DNA from: Monomorium pharaonis
Lineage: Eukaryota; Arthropoda; Insecta; Hymenoptera; Formicidae
Assembly: GCF_013373865.1 (NCBI RefSeq)
Contig: NC_050468.1
Coordinates: 5,268,010-5,332,009, forward strand
Length of the DNA stretch: 64,000 bases
Direction: 5' to 3'
In this document: piece by piece, positions 49,429 to 62,196 of the stretch
Layout of the letters: each line of letters starts with the position of its first letter
Position numbering within the stretch: the stretch's first letter is position 1
Made by a program: the position numbers and the translations under genes
The notes under the pieces: model-generated
The model's input: the letters and a program-made list of their open reading frames with translations, nothing else
The model's database searches: none
What the model was told of the DNA's origin: nothing

Positions 49429-49737
49429 ATCATCTCTTGGACGCGTGAAAAAGCAATAGAAAGCGACGAATGCGAAGAAAATCTCGCCGATAAGACAAGA
49501 ATGATACTTGTAAATTGTTAATTTTCTTGGAAGCGTGAATCTGCGTCTCGTGACAAAAAGATAATCGTGGTGTTTACTTTTGCGAGTGTTATAACCAATG
49601 TTAAATAAGTAAAAAATATCCGGATGGTGCTCCGCAGTGGATACTAAAATATCTCAGTGGATACTACTTAAGAGTGTGGCATATGGCCCTGGACTATGGT
49701 ACTACTATTTACAATATGCACCACACGAATCAACTAG
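49429..49737 (+). other. Candidate first coding exon of an unidentified host gene
   Basis: A long pyrimidine run ending TTTTCTAG at 49428 is a good acceptor, and CTAG|GTACGT at 49738 a good donor. The 309-nt interval is less AT-rich than its surroundings. An ATG at 49683 reads 18 codons plus one base to the donor (MALDYGTTIYNMHHTNQL, then G as first base of the next codon). An upstream ATG at 49624 gives a 7-codon frame ending in TAA. A second frame through the 3' part is also open. I do not recognise the peptide. Its donor phase equals that of the ATG at 18003 in the other candidate exon. Confidence 0.35.
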
Positions 49738-51222
49738 GTACGTATCAAAGAATGTATGTTTAGCAATATTGAAGCGGTTTTTTTTTCGGCTTCTTAAAAG
49801 TTTTCTCTTTTTCCAACCTACCACTTTTAGTTTCTTTGAAAAGTTAGTTTTTTATGTCTTCTAAGTAGAGACTGTAAAACGTTGTTTAAAACTGTAAATT
49901 TTTTATTTTCTTGAAAATTTATTTTTATGATTTTCAATAAACTCCAAAATAAAACTGCTTTAAAATTTTATTTTAATCATATATTTATTTAAGAAATAAT
50001 TTAAAATTAATTTTTTGTGTTGAAAAATATATACAAATTTTTAATATTTTATTTTGGGTTAAATGTTTACATTTTTTCTTTTTTTCTTTCATTAAAATGG
50101 AAAGAGAAGTATTTTAAGGAATCTTTAGATTATTTGATGAGGCGCTTATTAATTCTATGCTAATGCTTACGATTATTTTTACATCAAGAAAAAGCTTGAT
50201 TGTTATTTGCGATTGTTATTTAAATATTACTATATATTGGTAGTATATTATTTTTGCATTTTTATTGTAAAATTTTCATGAAAAATTTTGTAAAAAAACG
50301 GTTTAAATTTTTGAAAGAGAAATTGGTTTAAAACTTACATGATAACGGAACGCACACACAGACGCGCGCGCGCGCGCGTGCACATATACAAATATCCTAT
50401 ATAACAGATATTCTAATTTTAGCAATCGACTACTGGTCAAAGATACGAGCAAAAAACAATTTCCTTTTTTTTCTTATCTTGTATAATTACTAAAATAACA
50501 TTTATAGCGATATCTATAAGTATTTTATTATTATATTAAATCTTTAAATCATTAAATCTTTAACTTAACTGTGCTCTAGCTTTAAAATATCTTCTGTCTC
50601 CTTAGAAAAGTAGTGCCAAATGTGGCTTGTATTTACAGACTTTTATCTGTTTGTTATAAAAAGATATTGTATGAAAGATTGTGTTTTTACTGTCTGGGTA
50701 AAATTTTATTTTATCAAGTTTTATATTTTTATAACATCAGTACAAGAGTACATTTTAAATATTATAAAATCTCTTGATACATAGTATTAAATATAAAACT
50801 ATTAAATTTGAAACAAAAGTTATAATTTCTTATTATATATAATTTCTGAGTGATTTTTATATATCATGTGCCTATTCATATTCATGTAGAAATGGTAGGA
50901 CATATAAAATTATCGAAAAAATTTGAGTTTCTTTAGATTGTTACAGAAGTTCTGATACCACAATCTACTGACTATAATTTGCTATTATGTGATCGAGCAA
51001 CTTATCTTTTTTTGACCCAGCTAAAGTGGGAAACATAATTTCCATCGCGTGACTATTCCGAATTGTTTAATTACGCAGCCAATGACATCGTGTATGCGTG
51101 GCTAAAACAAAATTGCAATAAAGTTGCAATACAATGTTTCAAGAAAAGTCTGTTATATCTGGATGAGAATCGTTGATTGAAATCATAAAATTATAAATTA
51201 AAATCTTATCTAGAATCACACA

Positions 51223-51253
<31 letters not shown>

Positions 51254-52774
51254 GCATGATGCCTTTATAAATATTTTCAATTCTTACACAATTTTTTTTA
51301 ATGTAAATTAAAATTTTTTTTGTAACAAAATTTAAACATCGTAAAGATTTTTTTGTATTTTTTAATGCATATGCAGAAGAATAAACGCAAAAGTGAAAAT
51401 ATTTTAGGTCGTCTTAAATACTTATTGTTAGCATCATAGTATTCAAAATGTTAAGACACTTAGAATACTATAATCGGTCTATATTTAGAATGCGCCTGTA
51501 AAAATTAATGCTGCAAATATTACAACTATTTCACTGTTATAAACTGTCACTAAATTGAATTCTCTTTTATGTGGTGAATCTACGATAATAAATTGATCCG
51601 TGTTTGAACGTTTTGTCCAATGTGCTTTATAAATAGTATTTTTTAATGTCAAAAATTTTTGTAGTGTACATTATAATACTTAAAGAAAAAGGCGTTTCTG
51701 TAACTAGTGTTGCATAACATATATAGTCTGCGTGAGACTCGTGTGATCTGTTTTTTATAACTGTACTGAGCTGCACTATTGAATTGGTGCAGTAAGTTAA
51801 AGAGAACTTGTTTTGTGCAGCAGTTTAGTAGCTCAGTGCAGCTATATATAAAGAACAAACTAGTAGTAATAGTGTGGACGGTGAAAATGAAAGATTAAAA
51901 CCTGCGAAACCCAATCAATTTTTTTTTATTCTCCATTGCGCAAAATCTAAAATTATATCGACTTAAATCAAATTGTTACTAACCTAGTGTGAATCTTAAT
52001 TGTGTACCTCTACTTGTCTTTCGAGCCACAGCCGCATATTTTGTCTTTTTCTAACATAGCTTTTAATTTTAATTTTTTTCTGACGAGTAAAAATTATTCA
52101 ATAAAACGTATATGTTGTCACAACTTTACAAAATTTAACGAAGATGAGACGGTTTTTACTTGCATTTAATTTAATATTACATTACATATGTCTTCTTATA
52201 AAGTAACAATATGAAGAAATAAATAATATACATATTACAAGTATTATAGTGAAACTTTCTCGGATGTTAAATCAGCCACGCTATATAGTTAATATTTTTT
52301 TTACTTTTTATAGTTGCTAATAAAGTCAATGATATTTTTTTCAAGGAAAAGAATTACTCTTATTTTCTACAAAAACTAGAATGAAAATAATCCGATATCG
52401 AGATAGGTATAAAATTTATTGTAATTAGCAGTTAGGAAGGGTTTAAGTGCGAACATCCGGAGAGAACACTTTGTAGGAGGTTGCTCGTGGGGCGCAAATT
52501 ACCTTAATTAATGTGGGCCCTAATTGTCTTTGCTCGTAATCGACGCACTCTACGCATTGCAACCAGTCGGCCAGACTCTGACGAGGCTCGGGTTGTATTA
52601 AATAAAATCTCTTGTAGTAACTATAGTTACATCGGAACGTACCAGAACGAATAAGAATTTTTACAAAAAAAATTAGTGAATACATCGTGTACAACAAAAA
52701 AGATAATATCGTTTTAAATGCGTCGTGTGTTAATTACTTTTTAAATTCTGCATTTCCGGAGTTAAATCCATATA
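49738..52774. other. AT-rich non-coding stretch with simple repeats
   Basis: Composite tracts occur at 50351-50384 (CA/CG) and 51217-51255 ((CA)n running into (CG)n). A GC-raised patch at 52440-52660 has an 84-codon minus-strand frame with no recognised domain. No gene called. Confidence 0.3.
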
Positions 52775-53665
52775 GAGTATGATGGCCATACGGAAAAAAT
52801 GTCTAATAGCTATAATTTCTCCAATAATTGCTAAATAATGTGTTCTTGTAATTATTTTCAAAGATACCAATATTTACTGTAGTTTATGTGCGTATACTAT
52901 TCGAAATAACGATATTGTGAACGTCAGATAACGTTTTTACTTTTGACTGTCTGCAAAATTTTTCACGTGTTTATTAGAAATTGCCACAATGTCGAATAAA
53001 TTACAGTTGTGCTGTCGCAATGAACGTTACGTACCCACGTAACAAAAGTATGTAAATTGTAATGTGTAATTATATTTTAATTTTATTTCCTTTTCTATTT
53101 TATAAATAAATACTATGATTATCTTTCTCACAGTTTGGGCAAAATAGCCCATGACATTTCGGGGTAAATGTTTATGTATATATTTTATTTAAAAAGACGA
53201 AAATTAAGTTGTGCACCTAATATTTTAATTTAACATATTATATATGTTTTTTTAGTAATGACAACGAGTTAAATTGATCCTAAAGTTGTGTGAACATTTA
53301 ATATTAAAAATGTTTAAAAATAAAATTAAATATGTGATAATATGTGGCAATAAAATTAAATACGTAAAATTATACGTTTTTTTACTCTATAAATGTTAAA
53401 TACATAAAAAATGTATATCCAATTGTTTTTATAATATAATATTATGGCCATCTTTTCCCTAAAAGTTGTGAAAGATGGCCAATGTTTATGTTTTAATATT
53501 TTGATAATAAAAAAATTTTTATTGAGTATTTTCTCTTAAATTCGATAGTTTTACATACTTAAAGCTTCAGTGAAATAATATACCAAACATTATTAAAAAA
53601 TAATAATAATTAAAGTATGTTTTTTGCATTTAAAAAAACTATGGCCATTTTATCCGAGTTTACCT
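52775..53665 (-). mobile_element. TATA-flanked inverted-repeat element, copy 3
   Basis: 891 bp, homologous to 40324-41226 in reverse orientation, with the GGTAAACTCGGATAAAATGG end on the right. Flanks are TATA at 52771-52774 and TATT at 53666-53669, so one duplication base has probably mutated. The other end is shortened relative to copy 2. No ORF. Confidence 0.65.
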
Positions 53666-53669
53666 TATT

Positions 53670-54984
53670 GCATACAGATTATTATATATTATTTTTGTTT
53701 ATATCATTTGTTTTTAGTATTTTATTACTTAAATTTAATATTTAAATCTTAAATGGGTTTTTTGTAATTATATGATTAAAGAATATTAAAGACACATAAA
53801 ATAAAATTTATTTTCAAGAAATATAAATGTATTTTCAAGGTTTATTAGGAAATCTTATTTGAAACTTTAGTAAAATTACTGGAAATTTTGGGAATTTTAG
53901 AGAATTATTTTACAAAAAAAATTATAATAAATATTGTATATAAGAAAAACAAATTTGATTAAAATCATGTTAAGGTGTAGTATACAAGAGTTACGACGTT
54001 TAAACGCACACACACACACACACACACACAACACACACGCGCGCGCGCGCGCGCGCATGCAACACTTAAGAATACTAGAGTTAGTAAAATTAATCTTTTT
54101 AAAATAAATTGATATTAATAAAATCTACGCCAGTGATTTAATGAAAGCAAGATCTTGCATGAAGTTACAAAGTCTCACCGACACCTATATAGTTCGTCGA
54201 GTTGCTGATTATACATTTGGCATAGCGTACCAATTTTCACAAAGACATAAGATAACGAGACACGCGAGTTGTTCACGTGACTTGTAGACGTGCAATTTGT
54301 CTCGCACATGCGCGAATTTTTCGCGTATATCACAAAATCGATGTGCAGTTATTCAAAGATCTTATTTCACACACATCGCAATTTTTTTTAACGATAAGCA
54401 GATTGAGAGAAACAAAATGCTTTAAAGAGCATAATGCTTATACAATTTTTTGCTAAATACATTTTTATTTTGTGCATGGCTTAGAAAATTTGAAATCAAA
54501 ACTTTACTATAATTTACTGTTACATAATCCAATTTTCTGATGTAATTCAACGCAATTGATTTGTGGTATTAAAAATATTTTGAAGTATTTTTTCTCGTTG
54601 CATTGAGAACGATTTTTAATTTGAAATAAGGAATAATAATATTGTTAGCCAATAAATTTTTGAGCAATAAACTTTAAAAATTAAATACTGCTGAGAGAGC
54701 ATGAATAAATAAGGAAAAAAAAAGAATGAAAACATAATGTTATGTACTTTATGTAGATAATATTTGTAGATTTTTTATTATTATTTGTAGATAATATTAG
54801 TATGAGATATATCTGCTTACAAAATGTATTTTTTATCATATTATTCAACAAATTGAGAATTATTTCACAATTTAATCGAATTTCTATCGAGTACGCACGC
54901 GTTTTTTTATTCTTTCCGTGTCTATGGACAAAGTTCAGGTGAATATCGAGCGCAACACGAGGCAAGTGTATAAGCTGTGAAATG
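53670..54984. other. AT-rich non-coding stretch with (CA)n(CG)n
   Basis: A composite (CA)n-(CG)n tract lies at 54006-54057. The minus frame at 54681-54965 is unsupported. Confidence 0.3.
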
Positions 54985-55335
54985 TCATATCTATTCTTTC
55001 CTTACGCGTGGCGGCAGACATTAAAATGTGGCCGCCTGGTGAATGCATTGACTCCGCTGTTGACCAGGTGCTACATTTTTAAAAATGTATGTCGCGCTTG
55101 CCTGTCGTCCGTTATTCGCAACGACGCATCGCGACGCGATGTAGGAGGAGAGGCGTCGAAGAGCACCGCCACGCTACTATAACGCGCAGAGTTCCGGTAC
55201 AAAGAGCCTACCGTCACAGCATACACCACGATAGAACCGAACGCCGTGACGAGTTTCAATACATCAATGATGAACTCGTGCAGGGAATGCGTGCCGCGCA
55301 GCCATTGACATGTAATGCTTCTAACGAATTTATAA
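54985..55335. other. GC-raised CpG island
   Basis: CpG-dense with overlapping frames on both strands (54982-55349), none with a domain. It resembles the other islands and may be regulatory sequence or an untranslated exon. Confidence 0.25.
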
Positions 55336-55391
55336 TAGCGGTTTCATAAAATTAATGTTTCCAAACGCAAATGATAAAACTGAGCTTTTCT

Positions 55392-55779
55392 ACACGAAAA
55401 AAAAAAAACAATCATGATTATTAACAAGATGCCCGGGTAGAAATTAAGTAAATTAAGTCCAATAAAAATTAGGGCCAAATTGGGCATACCGAATTTAATG
55501 CTTCTCTCTGATCCGGTTATCCAAATTCAATATTGGTAAAGAATGTAATGCATTTTGAAGACTTGGGCCGGATCATGCATACCGCGATACGGCAAAATAA
55601 AATAAGGTCTTGATTAGATTAATACCCAAGTGGGAATAGAATTAATTTATTAATTTATTATTGAATCCTGCCGAGATTTTATATTGAAAAGTGGACTTTA
55701 TATTTTAATACTAGTCTGTTCTCGACTAGTATTAAAATGAAGGATGTTATTAGCTCGATATATGGTTTGAGATTAAATA
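55392..55779. other. Non-coding stretch with element-like ends and a hairpin
   Basis: TACACGAAAAAAAAAAAAAC at 55392 resembles the left end of the 47800 element. GCCCGGGTAGAAATTAAG (55431) and ATACCCAAGTGGGAATAG (55622) may be the two ends of a small MITE. A perfect 15-bp hairpin (ATTTTAATACTAGTC, 7-nt loop) lies at 55702-55738. Confidence 0.35.
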
Positions 55780-56475
55780 ATTGTGCTAGTATAATATACT
55801 GTCAATAGATTTTTAGTACTATATTATTCATACTGAAATTTAAAAAAGGAATACGTCAAAACATCAATACTGAACTAGTAAACTATCAGGATATTTTTGG
55901 TAACATACCTACATTGAAATCGACAGAAAGAATATATTGATTGTCAGTATTATTCCATTATGACAGTAGATTGTCTGTACTGAAGTTGTCTTCTAACACG
56001 AAATAGTATGGGACATCGCCAGCAGAGGGATGCGCGGCTAAACTTCCTGCGATATAAAAAATATCACGTAACATATTACAATGAATACAATCGTCTAAGG
56101 CTCAACACTTTCTTCTGCACATTGAGGCAGAGTAGTAATCTGCACTAGAGAATCTTTGAAAATCCATATCGATTTTTGATAGTTATTACTGTACAAAATT
56201 AAGAATCAATTTATGCTATTGATAATGCAATATATGTAGATTATTATTGATTATTGATGATAGTGTTACGATATTGAAATTTCGTACCATAATAGCACTG
56301 TATTTTAACTTTGGGTCCTTGCTATTATCTCCTCCAAAGGTCAGAATGTCTTATGTAAAGTTTCCTTATATTAAAAAAGAGTATTATACTAATATTGCAT
56401 TAGTAACTAGTACAGGTGTTCTTGAACAGTACTTGAACGGTACTTGAATAGTACAGGTGTTCAATACTATAGTAA
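55780..56475 (-). repeat. Dispersed repeat family R1, copy 2
   Basis: Reverse-oriented homologue of 14640-15345. Matching blocks include GTATGGGACATCGCCAGCAG (56007), GCGCGGCTAAACTTC (56032) and CAACACTTTCTTCTGC (56104). Diverged by many substitutions and indels; no ORF of note. Confidence 0.55.
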
Positions 56476-58100
56476 AAACATTTTTTATAATAAATTATCA
56501 ATCTTTAACAGAGATTGCGTCTTGTTGCTATTGTTGTACGATTTGATGTTTTATTATTTCTGAATGGACATAGAATAATACTCGTGTATTTTTTTTCTAT
56601 AGCGATTCTACAATATTTGATTGTTACTTATAGTTTTCACTGTATGCTCATACGCGCGTACAATTGTAAAATTTAATATATGGATCGATAGTTTTATTCG
56701 AACAAGCATTAAAACAGATTGTTTCGATATAAAACTACGAACTGCCGCACATTTCTACGGAAACGATATCATCTTGATTAGATATAATTGTGATAAATAG
56801 ATTCGCGCAAGGAAGCATAATTTTACACATCGACTAACCGATGTGAACTATTCTGTAATTACAAACGATAAATGGTACCTCCAAAATGCTACGTAACATT
56901 TTTACGTCGCATGTGTTTTGTTAATTATATAGTAACTTGATAAATATGGTATCTACCATTAATTAAAATTGCCTTGTCGTATACGCTGTAAAAAGAAGTA
57001 TGTAAAAATACATAAATAATATGTATAAAATTCACAATTGATTTTAAATACATAAAATTTTTGAATATTTTTATATCTTTAATTGTGCAAATATATCTTT
57101 ATATTAAACGAAAAATTTTATTTTAACAATTAAAAATAAAAATACTATAAAATTTTATATATTTTTATTATGAATTGTGTAATTTTTATAAATATTGTTT
57201 ATGTAATTTTACATAATTTTTTAATAGTGCAATCTTTAGCACAAATAATTTTATTAGAATAATAGTTTAGATTCCACATATTTAAGAAGATAAGAAAAAT
57301 TAAAGATGCGTTTGCTGAATGTTATAAAAATATTTTTAAATTAATTTATTATATTTTACGTATACATATTTTTGATTTACATATTTTTCTTTCCTTTCTT
57401 AATAAAAATGTAGTTTTGCTATTGATATTATGAATATTCGAAAAACCAATATATTTCTTTTCTGCAATTGCTAATCAAGAATTATTGTTGACACTTTAAT
57501 TAAAGGCATGTTAGACATGTTAATTTAAAGGCGTGATTAATGTTTTGAAAAACTGAAGTCTCTTTAAAGAAGCTTTTTGCATAATGTCTCTTATCTTGGT
57601 TGATACGTTTAATCACGATTTACGTTTTATGTAACTTTGTTCGCTCTATGCGTCGATCGAGCACTTTCCGAGAATATCCGCGAATCACACGAAGTTTCCT
57701 GAATAATTTAATTTCTAGCAGCTAGGTATTTCTGGCTTCAGTTTTCTGTATGCATAAGTTCGCGCGCCGAAGCTTGTATATATAGATGTGAGGCGATACG
57801 AATGGTTTCACATATTCTTGTTGTATCGACAAATTTTTCGTTAAGCTAGTTTTTACTTAAATTTTAATTTTTGTATTTCGTATTTTGTATTCTCAACATT
57901 AAAATAAATTAGATACCGCATATTAATAGATACCGCATAAAAAATTCGCCAATCTTCAATATCGGAATATTCTTCTTTCGAATCTTTTGAATCGTAAAAT
58001 GGAATATAAAAAGTTATAGCAAAATTAATGCAACAGTAAATGAATTATTTTATTTATATATTATTAAATATCGAACAAAATTATATTTATTAAAATATTA
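56476..58100. other. AT-rich non-coding stretch
   Basis: No gene or clear repeat. A GC-raised patch lies at 57640-57800. Confidence 0.3.
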
Positions 58101-58484
58101 TACAAGATGTCGCTTATCAGGGATGCAATACTTCATGGAAAGATAGACGGGATCAAGGTGAACATAAAAGTCCACTATAGTTTTTGAATATCTCCAATGA
58201 TAGCCGAGATATTAATTTTTCAAATTGTACGAATGAGAACACGCCGAGGAAAGCGCTGAGCCGCTCGAGCTGCCGTCGGCAGCCAATGCTTGACTAACAC
58301 AGTAGTGCTATAAGCTCGAGCGGCTCAGCGCTTTTCTCGGCGCACTTTTATTCGTAAAATTTGAAAAATTAATATCTCGGCTATCATTGGAGATATTCAA
58401 AAACTATAGTGGATTTTTATGTTCACCTTGATCCCGTCTATCTTTCCACGAAGTATTGCATATCTGATGTGAGACACCCTGTAT
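58101..58484. mobile_element. Palindromic mariner-like MITE
   Basis: Termini read TACAAGATGTCGCTTATCAG and, reverse complement of the right end, TACAGGGTGTCTCACATCAG, with TA at the tips. The arms stay near-identical for ~150 bp (GCAATACTTC(A/G)TGGAAAGATAG, CTCCAATGATAGCCGAGATA, CGCTGAGCCGCTCGAGCT), around a loop at about 58274-58310. The TACAGGGTGT end is typical of mariner-type elements. No ORF. Confidence 0.75.
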
Positions 58485-59626
58485 AGAAAATGATTTTGAC
58501 TAGTCGAGAAAATAATTGACTATATATTCTTTCCATTTTTTTAGATTAACATTTTTTAATATTAATTGTTTTTTCCCTCCAAAAAAAACGATGAATGAAA
58601 TGGGACGATTTTGATTCTCAAAGTGGTAAATAAAAATGGTATGAATTTTGTGTAGTTTTTTAACTGCTGAATCTGACTCTGACTTTAAAAAAATTTTAAT
58701 TTTTAGAGATATTAAAATTAACATATGAAACTGTTAAACATCTAATACTGTAAACTATTGTTGAGTTTTACGAGCATATTTGTGTATGGTTTTCTACTTG
58801 TGTTATATATTTATGTTTTTACTTCTTAATAAGAGTATTTTTCACCCTAGTAATGCATCCTTATGGATGCAAGATTTGGTTGCTAGATTGTTAAATGTGT
58901 TTCTTTGTTGTTGTTCTCCGATGATGATGATGTTTTAGTTATTTTAATTATCCTCAATATCTACTTAAACTTTCAATACCTAATCAATTCTTACTTTTTC
59001 AAAATAATGCTGCTGATAGAGAGAATGATTTTTTAATCCTCTATGAATCATGTTAGGTTAAATTAATCTTATCGGTTTTAAAACTATTATATTAAATAAT
59101 TAAAAATATAATATTAAAACTATAAAATTATATTTTTTTCAAAATATACATAAGCGTATAATTTTTATATTTATGTTTTTTACAATAAATCGTTTATTTT
59201 TTTCTATGTAAGTATTGCAAATCTATTCATTAAAGATATTTTATTATTGTAACATCTTTTGCTACTGGAAATTGTAAAGGTATATGCAAATAATATTTAT
59301 AAGATCTGCTTTGATTAAATAAAGCCTTCTTTATATATTAGTTTGTGTTATTCATATATCAGTCGATTTTCATTTAATTACATAATAGCTGTATATTATT
59401 TATTTTTGTTATTGTAATTCTTTACTATTAACATATATTTTTTATAACTTTATTTTTATGTATTTAAAAACTTTATATACAGATTTTGAAATAATCTTTG
59501 AAAATAAAACATTGTACGCTACTTTATTTTCCTCATAAAGCAACATAATTTTTATGTGTAACATTTTTTTGTAAAAACCTTATTTTTTAGTTATTTGCAA
59601 TTCTCTTATACAAATTCTTTTATATA
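58485..59626. other. AT-rich non-coding stretch
   Basis: A short (GAT)n run lies at ~58920-58935. No gene called. Confidence 0.3.
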
Positions 59627-60172
59627 TTAACTCTTTGTAATCACCTGAGGCCCCATGGACCCCAAAAAAAGGTTTGGCGTTCTGTATTTAAGTCATTTAT
59701 TTCGTAACTTAGACTTTGCGCGCTATCTATCTGTAGTTCAAGGACTCCTCTAAGCGTCTTGACACGTGGCATAAGCCGAAGCGTAGTACGCTTGTGGCAA
59801 CCAAATTAATTCTAAAATTTTTTAAGAGTTTTTTCGTTAAATAAATACCTTTTTTGGAAACGTACCTTATGGAATAATTTTTTTCTTGAAGTAACACATT
59901 TTTTACGTATTATGCTAAATTTTTATTGAAAAATATCAAATTGAAAAAGTTATGACTTTTTAAGTGAAACATTTTTCGAAAGCTTTCTTACAAATTTTTT
60001 TATGTTAAAATCAAATTTTTACATTCGCTATTAGATAATATTTTAGATCAATGTTTCAAGTTTATTTTTCAAGAATATTTTTTGTCAAAGTAATGAAAAC
60101 TGTCAATATAGCAAGTAAAAACATGGGCTAACCAACGCGAAACTTTTCGGAAATGAGACCACGAAGAGTTAA
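59627..60172. mobile_element. TTAA-flanked short-inverted-repeat element
   Basis: TTAA at 59627-59630 and 60169-60172. Inside are CTCTTTGTAATCACCTGAGG at the left and, reverse complement of the right, CTCTTCGTGGTCTCATTTCC. TTAA duplications are used by piggyBac and Kolobok-type transposons. The 538-bp interior has no ORF, so it is non-autonomous if real. Assignment rests on short ends. Confidence 0.4.
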
Positions 60173-60884
60173 AAAAGTCTGCTCATATAATTTTTTGCTA
60201 AAATTTAAATTTGATTTAATTTTTTTATTTAATTTAATTTTTATCGACCAAATATGTTAATTTTATTCTTTTAAATTTGTTAAATTTGATACTAGATTTG
60301 TATTCAGTACATAATAGTATACATAAAGTGCAATTTTTGCAAAATTCTAACATTTTTTAATTTTGACATTTGTCATATTAAATCCATTTTAGATTTGTAA
60401 ATTTTGATATCAAATTGAATGTCTTTAAAAAATCCTTAAACTTAAATAAATATAATTAAAAACTTATACTTAATAAATTGCCAATAATCTAATTTACAAC
60501 TTTTCTACACTCACTCACAAATTCTTTGATTGAAAATCATGGTTTCTATTTGATACATGCATCTTCCATGATAATTAATTGTTTTAGCAAAGATAATTAT
60601 TTCAGTAGTTTGCCATTGCCTTTCAAGAGAGCGTATTAATTAAAAATCTGATATCTTGTCTGATATATTCTGGATGGGTTTGAATGTGAATCATTATTAT
60701 TAGTCTAGAGAGCAAAAGAGCAACTCTTATCGATTATCACAAGCAATTTTTTTGAAATAGACATTATATTTAATTATAACTATCTTATTAATGATAACCG
60801 AAACAAGAAATTTCTTTTGAGTGTTCAAAGTTCTAACATTAAAAGTTCTAACTTTATTTTGATTGAAATAAAACTTCTTTACCA
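60173..60884. other. AT-rich non-coding stretch
   Basis: Nothing recognised. Confidence 0.3.
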
Positions 60885-61045
60885 GCAATGCAAGATCGAC
60901 AGTTTTTTGCAGCAGCGTGGTGCAAGTGGAGGGGATAGCGAGCAGCACTTGCTTTACTATTTGATCATTAAAAAGTACTGCACGCTATTTTCTCCACTTG
61001 CAGCACGCTGCTGCAAAGAGCTTTCAATCTTGTATCGTTGTCCAG
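60885..61045. repeat. Hairpin-forming inverted repeat
   Basis: Core arms 60909-60940 and 60983-61014 pair at 29 of 32 positions (GCAGCAGCGTGGTGCAAGTG against its complement). Imperfect pairing extends outward through TGCAAGATCGA / TCAATCTTGTA. Probably a small foldback element; a structured RNA is possible if transcribed. Confidence 0.6.
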
Positions 61046-61724
61046 CACGTCATATATCGTAATTATAATTTTGCGAAGTACATAAAAATAGTCTTTTTTT
61101 GAGTTGAATTTCTCAAAATTGTAATGGAGCAATTTTAGAACATATTCAGCGTCCAAAAGTCTACAGGAAATGATTAGACTTGTTTTAATGTTTTTTTCTT
61201 TGTCGAATTGTGTAATTAAATAACTGAAATAAAATTAAATATCTGAAACAATATTTGTTTGTATTAAAAGTGACTTATTTCCTTTTAGGATAAATTTTGA
61301 TTAATCGAGAGAAAAATAAATTTCTCATGGATTTTTAGATATTATGTTCAGCAATCTTAAAAATTAGAGTTAGAGTGTACATATATAATTTATATTACAC
61401 TTATACTTACATACAGTATAATTAACGTTTTGACAGAAATTAATCCATTTTTCTTTGTAATTAACAGAATTTTAAAATTTCTACCACACACACACTCGCC
61501 ACGCGCGCGCACGAATACAAACACACAATTTATATTTATTTTCTATTTTATTTTTTTTCTATTTTTTTTTAAATGCGCGCGCGCGTGTGTGTGTGTGTAG
61601 CATTCATTCCATAGTGATTTACTCCATATTTGTATGATTTTAAGTTTTTCTTAACGCTTAAAAAGGTGCCATCTTAAATTGCATTATGAATAAAGTTATC
61701 ATAATTATCATCATCATCATTATT

Positions 61725-61760
<36 letters not shown>

Positions 61761-62143
61761 TCCTCTTTCTTTCCTCTTTTTCTCGTGCGACTGCAAGTGT
61801 CATATATTTTCGTACGCGGAAACTAATAATCGTAATCAAAACGACAAGCACCAGTGATTAGACGCAGTTACGCAATAGCCGCAAATATAATGGACGCCGT
61901 ATTGTGTAATGAGCCTTGATTACGCCGTTTCCTTCGTCACAGGTATACATACTGTCGAGTTTGTGCACGATCTTGATGACAATCATTAAACATATACATA
62001 TACAGAAAGAGATAATACCAAAGACTCATGATATTGAACTATCAAGTTTTCCGGATGCAGGTAAAGCGATGATTTAGAGAAATTTAACAGTGTACAAACC
62101 TCAAGAATTTGGTCGATATTTTCTACTATTTTATGTAACAAAA

Positions 62144-62196
<53 letters not shown>

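Noticed and set aside
49637..49864. 75-codon frame overlapping the candidate exon
   Set aside because: It begins at GTG rather than ATG and runs past the donor into AT-rich intron-like sequence.
52443..52697. 84-codon minus-strand frame in a GC-raised patch
   Set aside because: No domain, no clear start context and no flanking splice sites. It could be regulatory sequence, but a gene is not supported.
61707..61760. Regular repeats as a possible CRISPR array
   Set aside because: These are simple ATC microsatellite units without spacers, in a eukaryotic genome.
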